DNA of 64,000 nt from Tethya wilhelma (Eukaryota > Porifera > Demospongiae > Tethyida > Tethyidae): the NCBI GenBank assembly GCA_964030475.1, contig CAXIPT010000002.1, forward strand, positions 9,878,984-9,942,983. Direction: 5' to 3'. Of the stretch, positions 43,467-55,793 are shown one piece after another. The notes beneath the pieces are model-generated. The model saw only the letters and a program-made list of their open reading frames with translations, was not told the DNA's origin and did no database searches. Positions within the stretch are counted from its first letter, which is position 1, and every line of letters starts with the position of its first letter. The translations under genes and the position numbers were made by a program.

Positions 43467-44058
43467 AGTAGTAAAAATTTTTAAAAAATAAGTATTGTAG
43501 GAATGGGCAGGACGGTAAAAAGTATTGGAACAAGGCATGGTCTCAATTTCGGCACATGACTACTTCATTTTTATCCTTGATCCCTCAAATGGATCCTCAG
43601 TGTCATAAATGCAATGATCGGCATAATAGTACCGGTACCATAGCTTATTAATTATTGCATTGGCTAAGCAGTGAGTAAACTATAACAGACAGGTAACTGA
43701 ATAGACTGCCGGGTAAGAGTTGGGTATAAAAATGAAGTAGTCATGTGCCGAAATTGAGACCATGCCTTGTTCCAATACTTTTTACCGTCCTGCCCATTCC
43801 TACAATACTTATTTTTTAAAAATTTTTACTACTTGTTTATTCACTTTTTTCAACACTACAGTGTGGAGACAACTAGAGACTGGTTAGTCCCTACAAAAAA
43901 GCCTGAGTAGCAGCTACATGTACTATATACATTATACTGAAGAATCTAATGCGCATGCGCACAATAATGCCACGTGGATAATGACCTTTGAACTCTACCT
44001 GCAAAGATGGCTGCATTGTTGTACATGAATTTATACACTAAGTTTCAAAGCTTTCTAG
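43467..44058. mobile_element. Long-TIR foldback element, copy 2, plus CGCATGCGC module
   Basis: Arms of about 108 bp (43467-43574 and 43731-43838, ACAAGTAGTAAAAATTT...ACTACTTCATTTTTAT) enclose a 156-bp spacer. Right of it (43839-44058) is the module with GAGACTGGTTAGTC, ATGCGCATGCGCAC and GCCACGTGGATAATGACC, ending at an N (44059). The whole unit is inverted relative to 46190-46862. Confidence 0.8.
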
Positions 44059-45672
44059 NTACCGTTCGTCCTATAGGCTACATATTGGTCAGTATATGCC
44101 TTGTCATATGACTTTCTTTTTATCAGTATATATCCTGAAAATCTTATGAGAAGCGGGTGACATGTCAGCATGGTCACTTGACTCGCACGTGCTCAGGTCA
44201 TAGTCCATGGATCCACTAGTCAGTCTGAAATTACGTCCAGTGCAGAAGCTGTAGTTTGCATGCTATGATTAGCAAGAGCTGGTGTTTGTGCTGCCATACT
44301 TTGGTGCATTAATTCGCTCAAGAAGTAGCTCAAAGACAAACAGTTCGATTTTTGATCGTTTTGTTCGATATTTGATATTTTCGAACGCACGACAAAAGTG
44401 CGTCTCAAAATTTATTCAACAAAGAGGTGACGCTGAAATGTGGTGATGTAGGACTAACTTTCTGCGAGGATTCCATTGGTGTAACTTTCAATTTGATAGC
44501 TGCTTTCGTTTATGAGATACGTGCGTTCGATAATCGATTTGTACGATTATCGGTAGCCTACTCTAGCACAGTATCTGTGCATTTTAGCAGAACAGCCTTC
44601 ACATTTGAGAACCTCCTCATTTATCTTGGTTACAGATAAACACTGAGGATCACACTCAAGTTAGACTTGGTCATGCTTGACACTTCAACTGACTTGAATG
44701 TAGTAGAACTATAGATATATGTATCAAATGCTTGGAATATTATTAAGGGTATCTACAAAAAGAGAGGATTGTACTCAGCACTATATACTGGGAGATTGTA
44801 CTAGCAAATTACATGCATTGCTATGCACACTCAGGTGAGTTAAGGCAGGACTGTGTTTTTCAAGATAAAATTGTATATCTGCCCTTAGTCCCAATGATGA
44901 AACTTGGTATGGTGATTCAACTTATCAATTTGGAAGTTTAGCTACCTTCCCGCAGTACCAAAACTTCAATACATAACCTTATATATTAATAATTATTATG
45001 CACAGTCATATTTATTATCACATGACCACCAAACTCAAGGCAGGCTCTCTTCCAAGGATGGTATAAAGTTGATATTTTGAAAAATTGTAAATTAAGTTAA
45101 TTTATTAATTCCCCCCCCCCCAGCGCATAATGCATTATTAATGAGTTATAGTAAAAATCAATTTATATATGGTGCACTTTAATTAGAAAATTGTCATAAC
45201 TAATTAATTTTGCACTTGGGTAGGTTTTACCTGTATGTCTGCTAATACTTCATTCCAATTAGTGCCACTAATTGTGTGACTATTGATGTATCATTAGCCT
45301 GCAACTATTTACTTAGTAATAAAAAAAATTTATATATATACTGTCTTTTAGGTTCTACTTGTGTTAACAATCAATCACAGGAAAAATAATTAACAAAAAT
45401 TTTACATTATATTGTTACACCAAGCAAACACTTTTTTTTTTGGAAAAAACAGTTTTTCTTGCTGTTTCACCACTATCACCAGGATCAACAGTTGGATTAT
45501 TGGGGTTGTCTGCAGTAAACATCAGGATACTTCATACACAAGGCAAGAAGCGTAAGTATGACATGCATCAAGAGTTCTGAATATGGACTCTTGTATGCAT
45601 GTATGATTGTTAGTCAATAGTCAATAGACTAACATATACCCATACACAATCAAGGGAGCGTGCATGCATATT

Positions 45673-45747
45673 ATAGTTGTATGACCCTTAAGTGGGCAGC
45701 ACTCGATGCATGGCATGAGTGCTGCACACTTAAGGGCATGCAACTAT
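45673..45747. repeat. Near-perfect hairpin, arms about 32 bp
   Basis: ATAGTTGTATGACCCTTAAG then TGGGCAGCACTC faces GAGTGCTGCACACTTAAGGG then CATGCAACTAT, with an 11-bp loop. A degraded relative lies at 47400-47465, again next to a GTTTGCCATTG element. Confidence 0.75.
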
Positions 45748-45750
45748 TTT

Positions 45751-45857
45751 GTTTGCCATTGACCCCCTGTGACCCCTAGCTACTCTATTGTCACCTCCAC
45801 CCAGCCAGTAACCAGCAATTAGCCTATTAAAACTTTGGTTGCTAGGCAATGGCAAAC
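45751..45857. mobile_element. GTTTGCCATTG element, full copy
   Basis: Ends GTTTGCCATTG and CAATGGCAAAC are exact inverses; interior includes GGTCACAGGGGGTCAATG-like and CTGGCTGGGTGGAGGTGACA motifs on the minus strand. Confidence 0.7.
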
Positions 45858-45875
45858 AAGCATATAATTATCATA

Positions 45876-45966
45876 CGTACGGTAGTACGTATAGTAGGAA
45901 TGGGCCGACTGTCCCATAGACACAATACAAAATGTTGATCACCATAAAAATCTAGTCAAACAAAAT
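45876..45966. repeat. Inverted partner of 39592-39682
   Basis: See 39592-39682. Confidence 0.75.
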
Positions 45967-46189
45967 CAAACTTTCAAAGTTGTTCAGAGGCTCTCACTAA
46001 CAGATTACCAACTGCTTGCAAGGCTTGAAACTCGCAAAAAGCTTCCTCAGCACTCGTAGAGAGCGCTAGTGGGAAGCCACCATAGTGCCATTTTTGTTCT
46101 TCTAACGTACGTACTTCCTAACTGACTTACTTGAAAAGCATTTCCAGAGAACCAGAATGTGTTGAGCCAACTTTGACAGCACAAAGTAA

Positions 46190-46862
46190 GTTCTTTTCAT
46201 AGGTAGTACATTCCTTGATACTCGTTTTCATCACAAATAAGCCTAAACAAAAACTAGAAAGCTTTGAAACTGAGAGTATAAATTCATGTACTTCAATGTA
46301 GCCATCTTCTTGTAGAGTTCAAAGGTCATTATCCACGTGGCATTATTATGCGCATGCGCATTAGCCTCTTCCACTTAATGTACTCAAGCTTTTTGTAAAG
46401 ACTAACCAGTCTCTAATAGTTTCCACACTGTATATAGTGTTGAAAAAAGTGAATGAACAAGTAGTAAAAATTTCAAAAAAATAAGTAGTGTAGGAATGGG
46501 CAGTGCGGTAAAAAGTATTGGAACAAGGCATGTCTCAATTTCGGCACATGACTACTTCATTTTTTATACCCAACTCTTGGCTAACAGTCCAGTTTAAGTT
46601 ACCTGTCTGTTATAGTTTGCTCCACTGCTTAGCCTACTAATTAGTAGGAATTTGAACCAATACAATAATAAGCTACCGCACTATTGTAATTGTACAGATC
46701 GTTGCATTTACAACACTTAGCGGGATCCTTAGGAGGGATCAGCTGACAAGAATAAAAATGAAGTAGTCATGTGCCGAAATTGAGACATGCCTTGTTCCAA
46801 TACTTTTTACCGCACTGCCCATTCCTACACTACTTATTTTTTTGAAATTTTTACTACTTGTA
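46190..46862. mobile_element. Long-TIR foldback element, copy 3, plus CGCATGCGC module
   Basis: Module 46190-46455 (CCACGTGGCATTATTATGCG, CATGCGCATTAG, GACTAACCAGTCTCT) followed by arms 46458-46566 and 46755-46862. It mirrors 43467-44058, forming an overall inverted arrangement about 3.4 kb across. Confidence 0.8.
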
Positions 46863-47142
46863 TAATAAATGATTCACCTTCCTGATCTAGGATGGATTAG
46901 TTAGTGTTAGGCCAGCTTATACAGTGCTATATAGCCTAGCTAATAATAATAATAATTATTACTATTAAGTCCTAGCCCTATAGCGTGCCTCACATAGTAT
47001 GCATTCACTGACTACGAATTCCGTGGCTTAGTACCTGGAACTAGCTCCACAGACATTAACTGGGGAGATTTTGTTACCTAAAGGAATTTGTCATACATTA
47101 AAGTAGTAATATTGCACAATACTGTGTGTGTGTGTGTGTGTT

Positions 47143-47238
47143 TATTTGCCATTGCCTAGCAAACAAAAGTTTTTATAGGCTAATTGCCGGTTAGTGGCTG
47201 AGTGAAGGTGACAAAAAAGCATGCTAGGGGTCACGGGG

Positions 47239-47284
<46 letters not shown>

Positions 47285-47397
47285 TGTTTGTTTGCCATTG
47301 CCTAGCAATCAAAAGTTTTTATAGGCTAATTGCCGGTTACTGGCTGGGTGGAGGTGACAGTAGAGTAGCTATATGGGTAACAGGGTCAGTGGCAAAC
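47143..47397. mobile_element. Two tandem GTTTGCCATTG elements separated by a (TG)n run
   Basis: 47143-47246 and 47290-47397 share TTTGCCATTGCCTAGCAA, TTTTTATAGGCTAATTGCCG and GGTGGAGGTGACA. The first lost its right end to a (TG)n tract (47247-47288), as if the second copied next to it or the tract expanded within a duplication. Confidence 0.65.
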
Positions 47398-50300
47398 AAA
47401 ATAGTTGCATGCCCTAAAGCTAAAGTGTGTGGCACTAAACCATGTATGGAGTCATGCAACTATTATGTGTGTAAGTGTGAACATGGTTTCATTAGCATAT
47501 GTATGTATACCATCTTCTGTTTTGACATGCAGATGTATCGATTTACAGTGTACATACATAACATATTCAGGCAGCTGTGTGAGTGTGTGATTAAACACTG
47601 CACATCCTGAATCACAATTTGTGTACAAAAGAGATTCTTCACCTTTTAAGGTGACACTTAAAGGAGCAGACATAAACACTGTAACTATAATCAAATATTT
47701 ATCAATTCTCAAACTGTTTGCCAAAAAGAACTTTCTCACTGTACCTCACTGAAGGATGAAAGCCACAGGGAATACTTAAAGCAGCTGTCACCTTGCTATT
47801 CACATACACACAAACAACTGGAGCTCATAGTTCACTCATTCCATGGCATTCTTACACTCAGAGTTCAAAACCTCTTGGCAAACAAATCTTACATGCATTC
47901 ACAGTGAAATCAGAACAGCCCATGTACGAATATGGTCAACCATAAACATAATGTCATAGTACACATGCATACAAATTCCTGTGGCTTTTTTGCAAAATTT
48001 TGTTGACAATGCATATTTATTGATCACCATGGAAGCAAGTTGCTATGGCCTATTGTTCCAACATTCTACTATAATGAGAACATGGCATTGTGCCATTTCT
48101 CGCTACTAAAAATACTGTCTTGGGAAAAGTCCTTTCCTTTTATGGCAGTCAGATTGGGACTTAATAATATTCATAGCCCAGTTGTTAAGGAAGTGGTTGC
48201 TAATGTGCTCAGCATGGTAACCACTCTAGCATCTTCATGAGCAGTGGAATGCAATTAAAATGTAGTGTCCCGGAAGGAAGTATGTATGGTTGAGCTATTA
48301 AGAGCATATGTGGATGTGTTATGTATCCATTAGCTGCTGTTTATCAACATGACCTCATATATACAAGGTTCTAGAGTATATTCTATGATCTATGTGTAGG
48401 TACTTTTGAATCGACAGTTAGCTAAAGTAGCTAACACAGCTCTTGAACCATGCAGCGAACATAGCTAGGTAACTGACACACCTCGGTTAGGTTCAAAGGA
48501 AAAAATTTTGGGGAGAGTTTTATTGCTGTTCCATCTTTGGCTTAGCTAGTTCGAGATCATACTCACAGCTTATCTACAGCCATAATTATTCATTTTGTAT
48601 GCTGGACTTAAAGTTGAATTCACAATACATGTGGAGTCGCATACAAACCGCGTGCATGGTACAGCACAAACATAAGATTATCTCACACTTGTGGCTGATT
48701 TAGCTAATGGAAGATGTGAGGTAAACAACACGTGAAGCAAACTAGATCATCATCTTCTAGTTAGTTGTTTTTGCGTGCACGAGCCTCGCCCCACAAGCCC
48801 TCTCCCTCCATGCAAACAGAGGAGCCTGGGAGGCGAGGTTAGTACTGCACATAAATATAATATACACATGTGACATACCAAGCCAAGATCTGATATAATT
48901 GTTTTCAACCAAAATACACTTTGTTGAATTCAAAATATTCACCTCAACATGAAGATCTGAGGCTATAAATTTTTCAAGCAAAACACATTTTGCATATTGA
49001 GTCTGAAATATTCAACAAATATACTCGATACTCAATATTAAATATCTCGCGTGTTTCTGGGATGCATGCACACATAAACCAATAGATTTGTTGTGCCTCT
49101 GAACATCAAAACAAGTCCATTTGGAGCGGCAGACGACAGAGATACTCCTGTGCCCCCTCAAGGCTGTGTCAGCTCAGATATCTAGCAAATTAGCATCGCC
49201 GTGGATACGGGCCTTTGAAAATCAGGAGACAATGAGTTTCATTTTTTTTTGAGGAATTCAACAACACAACAAGAATTTCATTATGGTCTATATATTATAA
49301 TAATCTCTTGTAATAAGGAGTAATCCAAGCGAAGATCACATTTTTATAGCTGCATGTTATTTCTCTAAAATAGAACCTATTTCGGATGCACAAAATTAGC
49401 TGTAATGTATGCAATTGAGCTTATACATATTCATGTCACGTAGAATACTTGAGTGTTTGCTCCAAACAGAAGCAGAAATAGTGCAGTGAAAATTACAGCC
49501 TATTACCTATAATTAGAGCAAGTAACACTAGATGCATTGCATAGATTAGCATTGTCACAACATGTGATTATGGATACAGTCGGAAAACTAGGCAATGCAA
49601 TTCAAACACAAAACAGACAAACATTGCTAATTATAATGGCAAATTCAAAACAAACACAGTGAACTATTTCAGTGGTTGGATTCGCCCATATGTTCTAACG
49701 TGATATCACCAACATATCTACAACGGTGATTTCACTGCATGCTTCAGCAGTTGACCTATAGATATGTACCTACTTGCATACCATTGTGTAAAATATCATC
49801 TGTTTACTGGTACAATCTGTGGACAATATGTGGTAGCCATTTGAAGGCTTCTAAGCACATCTCTTTCTTTGTTTAGCTCTTATGGCTGTTCTTATATCAT
49901 CACTTCCATTCATTGAAGCCGCTGTTGAGGCCAATTAGGAACACAATGTATGGCTCCATACAACTGTACATATACATATCTCATCTCCATGGTAACAGAA
50001 TTTCAGCCAACTTAGCTACATCCAGGCCATAAAATCAATGTTCTGAACACTTGGCTAATTCTAGTCCACCAGAGGGTGGTAGGAGACCATTACGTTGCTA
50101 ACAGGTCTGACCAAGTACGATGAGCTGCAAGTTAGTCAAATCTTAATTCTAGTCCACCAGAGGATGGTTTTAGATCCAGATGTACATAGCACACTAACTA
50201 ATGGTCAGCACGTACCTACAAAAGCACACATCATCACTTTATCGAAGCCATCTTGACAGAATGAACTAATTCTCTAAGCTAGCTCTGTGGCCAGTCCAGA

Positions 50301-51599
50301 TGGAACAGTGATGACCTCATATGAAATCATCACCTCAGTCACTAGCAACTACAAAGCCACATTGAGGTTTCTGGAAAGGCACTAGCACCCACACAAACAA
50401 CTCCACAGTGTCAAGTTTTGTTCCTCTATAGTTTTTTGTTTGTTTTATCAGTATTCTCATCTGCAACTATGGTCTACATATGCCATGGTAGTTATATTAT
50501 CTGATACAACAGTTGGAACTACTTTTACAAACCAACCAAGTTCCAGGAACTGTTGCCTTGGGAACGCACATGAACCAAAGTGATATATAGTGGGATGATC
50601 ATAGGGTGCGCAGCGGTTAACTTACTATTTGTGCACACTTACAATGTAAACTAGTATACGTGTGTGATATGTATGCACACACACTCATACTCAAACAGGG
50701 AGTGTGCAACCATCTAGTTATCATTCTTATAGTATGCGATGTAATTAACAAGTGGTAAGATTTATCAGACATTTTTTTGTTTTGCTGGCACATATTTTTG
50801 CCAATAATCGTCACAACCATTTAATAACTAGATGGTCACACACTCCTCGGTTGGGTGTGAGTGTGTGTGCAACACATCGCACATGCTTACTAGTTTACGT
50901 TGTGCGTGTGCACAAAGAATAAGTACTTGTTAACTACATTGCACACTATTATTACAATTAAACCATAATTTGTTTGTAGTAACTCGTAGACTTTGTGGAG
51001 TATGCAAATTAAACATAAATTTCATTAAAAGTGGGTAGGTCTGTGTAACATACATGACATTAAATTTTGTACAAAAATTATTCTCAACACGAACACCCAA
51101 AGCAATAAACAAAACAAAAAAAAATACCTAACCGCAAATTAGCTCACTGTACTTCTTGTTCAACAAACATATATAGAAATAAATTGAATTAAATTGTCTC
51201 TAACAAAAGGAAAAAACAAGGCAAAGCTCACTCGTCAATTCCCATACTTTATCAGATGTGGAACTTAGAAGAAGCTATGTATGGGTGCACTTCTGAGAAA
51301 CAAACCCACGCACATACCAAGTACTTTTTTTTGTATCATTTTGTGTTTTCTTTCTAGAAACAGGAAACTTACTCACATCAGTGCGTACTTTATGACCAGT
51401 ATATAAACACTATATGGGCCAGTACAGTACTGGGAGATATGCTCAATCTCCTTCGCTAATTGGAATGCTACACTTCCCACAACGGCAAGAATTGGTACTG
51501 AAATTTTTCATGACTAATGAACCCAAAAAACCATTTTTGGCTGAGAAAAATAGATTCACACATTTGTACATATACAAAATTATATAGACACATAGATGT
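47398..51599. other. 4.2-kb region without a supported gene
   Basis: Only AT-rich sequence with short open frames lacking splice context. Small features: an AGCCTCGCC / GGCGAGGTT foldback near 48780-48840, a repeated TTCTAGTCCACCAGAG (50060 and 50150), and a larger foldback at 50630-50915. Confidence 0.5.
50630..50915. mobile_element. Foldback element of about 285 bp
   Basis: GTGCACACTTACAATGTAAAC to GAGTGTGCAACCATCTAGTTAT at the left is answered by ATAACTAGATGGTCACACACTC to GTAGTTTACGTTGTGCGTGTGCAC-like sequence at the right. Arms are about 90 bp and imperfect. Confidence 0.6.
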
Positions 51600-52178
51600 A
51601 CATACTCAAATGAATGGACCCCTAACATTATAGGTTAATTGGGATAATTTGTACAGTGTATACATGCATGTATACTGTCAATATTGATCAGAGTGAAGTG
51701 AATGGACTTTTTCCCGGAACAGATTCTATTTTGATCTCTAATGGTTTGTTAAGTTTGTAGAAAGCAGGCAGACTTTGTGACATTCCACAACTCAAATTAC
51801 GTATATAGAACTTGAACTACAGACATAATATTATACATCACTTCTTCATGGATGATTGATGTACAGCTGTACACTGAGGTCTTAGTTCTCAAGGCTAGAC
51901 ACCTGAGTGGCTTGTCCTTTTGCCAATCTATTAGATATACTTGCCTGAGCAGGCATTGGGAGGGTTCCTTTAGGTTTGGGATTGTTTGTAAAGATTAGAT
52001 CTTTTGAATTTTCATGCACCTTAAAAAAAAACAACAGATTCTCTCTTCTTTAAATTTGCTAAATTTAGTACCTGCAAATAATACTACCCTCAAGGTACTT
52101 GGACAAAGCATACTTTAGAACAACATTGCACTAAAAATATACAAGCAAAAACGCAAGTCTAAAAATAAACATACATAT
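51600..52178. repeat. 0.58-kb exact duplication, copy 1, ending at an N
   Basis: Matches 52573-53150 with no difference I could see. It ends at N 52179. Probably the same locus assembled twice. Confidence 0.9.
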
Positions 52179-52298
52179 NTCTTTTCCGGGAGTTTCCCAG
52201 GAACAAGATACTGTGGTTGCTCATCTGTGGCTGTAGTAGGAGGAAGTGTACACATGCACACGTACGTGCTGGATGATTGTGATGGTGCGTGCACTTAC

Positions 52299-52438
52299 TA
52301 GGCGATTTCATCGTTGAGATACTTCTGATGGGGTGTATCAATGCTTCTGCCTGAAGCATGAGGCACATCTGANAGATCATGTATTTCTGTTTTGATTTCC
52401 TCAAGTACATTACGACTGATGAGTTTGCCATTCAACAT
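52299..52438 (-). other. Possible exon across an N, unassigned
   Basis: Minus strand from ATG at 52438: MLNGKLISRNVLEEIKTEIH, then across the N at 52372 in the same frame to PHASGRSIDTPHQKYLNDEI, followed by GTAAGT. The frame carries through the N if it stands for one base. Protein-like composition but no family recognised. It lies in the short piece wedged between two identical 0.58-kb blocks, so its true genomic position is doubtful. Confidence 0.3.
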
Positions 52439-52495
52439 CAGTCCTCAAAGTAAGGTTTGTTACATCACATCTCTGGCTTTGTTATTGTACCTACA

Positions 52496-52533
<38 letters not shown>

Positions 52534-52572
52534 CGNNNNNAAGTTACGGGGGTCAACATACATACATACATA

Positions 52573-53150
52573 CATACTCAAATGAATGGACCCCTAACAT
52601 TATAGGTTAATTGGGATAATTTGTACAGTGTATACATGCATGTATACTGTCAATATTGATCAGAGTGAAGTGAATGGACTTTTTCCCGGAACAGATTCTA
52701 TTTTGATCTCTAATGGTTTGTTAAGTTTGTAGAAAGCAGGCAGACTTTGTGACATTCCACAACTCAAATTACGTATATAGAACTTGAACTACAGACATAA
52801 TATTATACATCACTTCTTCATGGATGATTGATGTACAGCTGTACACTGAGGTCTTAGTTCTCAAGGCTAGACACCTGAGTGGCTTGTCCTTTTGCCAATC
52901 TATTAGATATACTTGCCTGAGCAGGCATTGGGAGGGTTCCTTTAGGTTTGGGATTGTTTGTAAAGATTAGATCTTTTGAATTTTCATGCACCTTAAAAAA
53001 AAACAACAGATTCTCTCTTCTTTAAATTTGCTAAATTTAGTACCTGCAAATAATACTACCCTCAAGGTACTTGGACAAAGCATACTTTAGAACAACATTG
53101 CACTAAAAATATACAAGCAAAAACGCAAGTCTAAAAATAAACATACATAT
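52573..53150. repeat. 0.58-kb exact duplication, copy 2
   Basis: Partner of 51600-52178; sequence continues uninterrupted after it. The run of five Ns at 52536-52540 lies just before. Confidence 0.9.
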
Positions 53151-53471
53151 TAGTTTATAGTCAAGTGTACAAATACTAACCTATATCTCAAGACAATACG
53201 ATGTACATAGCTATGCTATTGATGTTACGAAAGTAGCTCTTTCTGAATCACTGGTTAGTTCGTAAGTGCTTAAGTGGTTTGAAAACTGATGCTGTTTCAA
53301 AAGAAGAGTTATTCATTTAAGTTAGAGAAACAGTGGAAAGACTATCCTTCTACCCCACGGAATATTATGAGCCCTACCCGAGCAGAGAATGCTAGGCAAT
53401 GGAGCCGAAAACAACCACATACGCAGACATATTGTTTTTGTGAACATTTATTCATTGTCTGCCAATTAGTG

Positions 53472-53511
<40 letters not shown>

Positions 53512-55712
53512 TGACTAACTGCAAATGAATGTACATTAGCTTTCCCCCGATCAAATGAATAAAGCTATTATCGTCTCGATAAGTTTTAGCCAGTGAAGCA
53601 TGCACTCAATTCAGACATAACAATATCATTCTCTTAGCGCCACTCTTAACAGCAGTCATTCATCTGCTGTATCAAATGATACAGACATTCTTCTCTCTAA
53701 TTCTTGACATTCCTCCATCCTCCTAGCATACCAAACACTCACAAACCATTACACACAGTGTGACAACATGCATCGTTGTATGTACAATGTAGCCCACTCT
53801 AACCATTCAAAGACCTTTAAATGGTAAAAGCTATGACATTATCCCCTTCTTAATGTCAAATGTCGATAAGAATACCAGTGTCACATGTGCTCAAGCATGA
53901 TCATTGCTGAGACTGCTGGAGATTCTGTACGGTGTGTGTGGGTGTGTAGCTATCGTTTGTGTGCTAAACATGTTTTTGACAAAAAAATTTTTGATACTCT
54001 ATATCCATGTCTGTTGCCATGAGCACACATAGTGTAGTTGTTGTTTTTTTCCCCCCCTGTTTGTGTGTAATTGTATACCAGTCTGCATGTGTGTACGTGA
54101 TCCTGAATCCCATAGGGATAGAGTTATTCATTGCTAGCAGCTATTTCCCAGGTGGTATATATATAATATAGATGTATGCATGTCGTATTTGGTCAAGATG
54201 CACAGAAAAGGTAATCGTTTGATTCATTGTTGATCTTGCTACATGTATGCATGCCCACGTTTTATTCTTTTTCTTTTCTCTTTTAAGTCTGAATCGCACA
54301 TGTGTGTGGTACATGACCTTGAGCGTGCAACAGCAGTGTTATTCATTGCTTAGAGCTCTCCTAGGTGGAATAATTGAAGCTATTATATTTGGTCAACAAG
54401 CACAGAAAAGGCAATTGTTTAATTCACTGTTGATTTTGCTACATGCCTACATTTTATTCTTTACTGTTTTAGGTCTGATATTGCATGTGTGTACAGTACA
54501 TGACCTTGAGCGTGAAATAACAGTGTTATTAATTTTATTGCAGCTGGCCATTTTAGTAAACATGTACGGAAAAGGCAATTCTTTGTTTCACTGTTGATTT
54601 TGGTGGAATACTGCAAGCTGCCATATTAGATATTTGCTGCGTGGATTGTTAAAACTTAAACTGCTGTCCCCTTCAGTATTTTGATAGCAGCTATGATCAT
54701 TAGTATTGTAGCTATGCCCACGAATGGCCAAGTACCTAGTCTTCTATTCCCCCCTCTCCCCGTCAAAAATCTTAATTTTTTTCACAATGCACGTTTATAA
54801 GTTGAAATTCAATAACAGATACGGTATACAGTCCACTCATCATGGTTGTGTACAATGATACAGTGGTTTTCGTACTATCAAACCTCAACATCTTTCTTGG
54901 AACTGGTACCCTATGTACATATACATCTGGATATCCATCCCCTAAAAGATGAGCTATAAGATCACTGCTTCTGGCAATAATTATATCATAATTATCGCAA
55001 ATTGTAGATGAAGGAATTGATAATGAAAGTGGCTTGTTTTTTGACAAGCAGCAATAAACAAGTACAGGTGCACCCACAGTATATCTACTGATTTGATCAT
55101 ATGATTGTGTATCCTAATTTGCATATACATAATATGTAATGGTATTATTGTGCAATAGTTTGTGCAAGTATGAACTTGTCTGCAAATCACTCAGCTTTTG
55201 TCTGGTTCGACAAGCTACAGCGTGTAGGGTAAACTTGTTTTCTCTATACAAGTGCATGTTGTCAATTGCATGTAGCCTTGTATAGGAGAACAATAGAATC
55301 ACTTGTAGGCCGTGTATAGCTGCACACGTTTGAAAGCAATTGCGTGTCTGTGATGAAACATGTTTGTGCTCCTATTCATTTCACTGGCCAGACAGCCTCA
55401 TACGTATATGCAAATTATTCAAATTGTAAACTCATTTGTCTTGCGTGCCGAGGGGAAAAACAATAACAAAAAGTTTACGTAGGCTTCCATTGTTTGCTCA
55501 CTGGAAAAATAGCCTCTTTCCCAGGCTCCTCCCAACTTTTACGTAAAAACTGTAATGCTGCAAGAGGGAGTGGCCTGGGAATGAGCCTACAATGAGATGT
55601 ACACATGTATATATGTATGTACACGTGTGTGGGGGTATCGGTCTTGCAGTCTCCATGGCTTGGTCTAACAACTCGAACCACAAGTTTTCCATACATTGAG
55701 GTACTCGATCCA
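53151..55712. other. Repeat-rich spacer; no gene supported
   Basis: Contains a (GT)n run (53474-53511), a tandem repeat of about 170 bp with 2.5 units at 54190-54600 (CACAGAAAAGG, TTGATTTTGCTACATG, ACATGACCTTGAGCGTG) and a foldback at 55505-55590 (TAGCCTCTTTCCCAGGCTCC versus GGCCTGGGAATGAGCCTA). Confidence 0.5.
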
Positions 55713-55720
55713 TTACGTAT

Positions 55721-55722
<2 letters not shown>

Positions 55723-55793
<71 letters not shown>
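55723..55793. repeat. (CA)n microsatellite ending in an N
   Basis: About 35 CA units and an N at 55793, directly at the break of the transposase-like ORF. Confidence 0.95.

Larger units (their letters stand above)
44060..46189. other. Interval between the two inverted foldback units; no gene supported
   Basis: Contains a perfect hairpin (45673-45747), one GTTTGCCATTG element (45751-45857), the inverted repeat 45876-45966 and a C-run at 45112-45121. Short open frames at 44427-44639 have no protein-like features. Confidence 0.5.

Noticed and set aside
45450..45551. Possible plus-strand exon (STVGLLGLSAVNIRILHTQG) ending at GTAAGT
   Set aside because: No convincing acceptor or partner exons, and the region is repeat-derived.
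46151..46188. Possible 38-nt exon (EPECVEPTLTAQ) between TTCCAG and GTAAGT
   Set aside because: Very short, and no neighbouring exons found; splice-like motifs of this quality occur by chance.
47221..47739. Overlapping open frames around 47.2-47.7 kb on both strands
   Set aside because: They start in a (TG)n tract or MITE copy and lack homology or splice structure.
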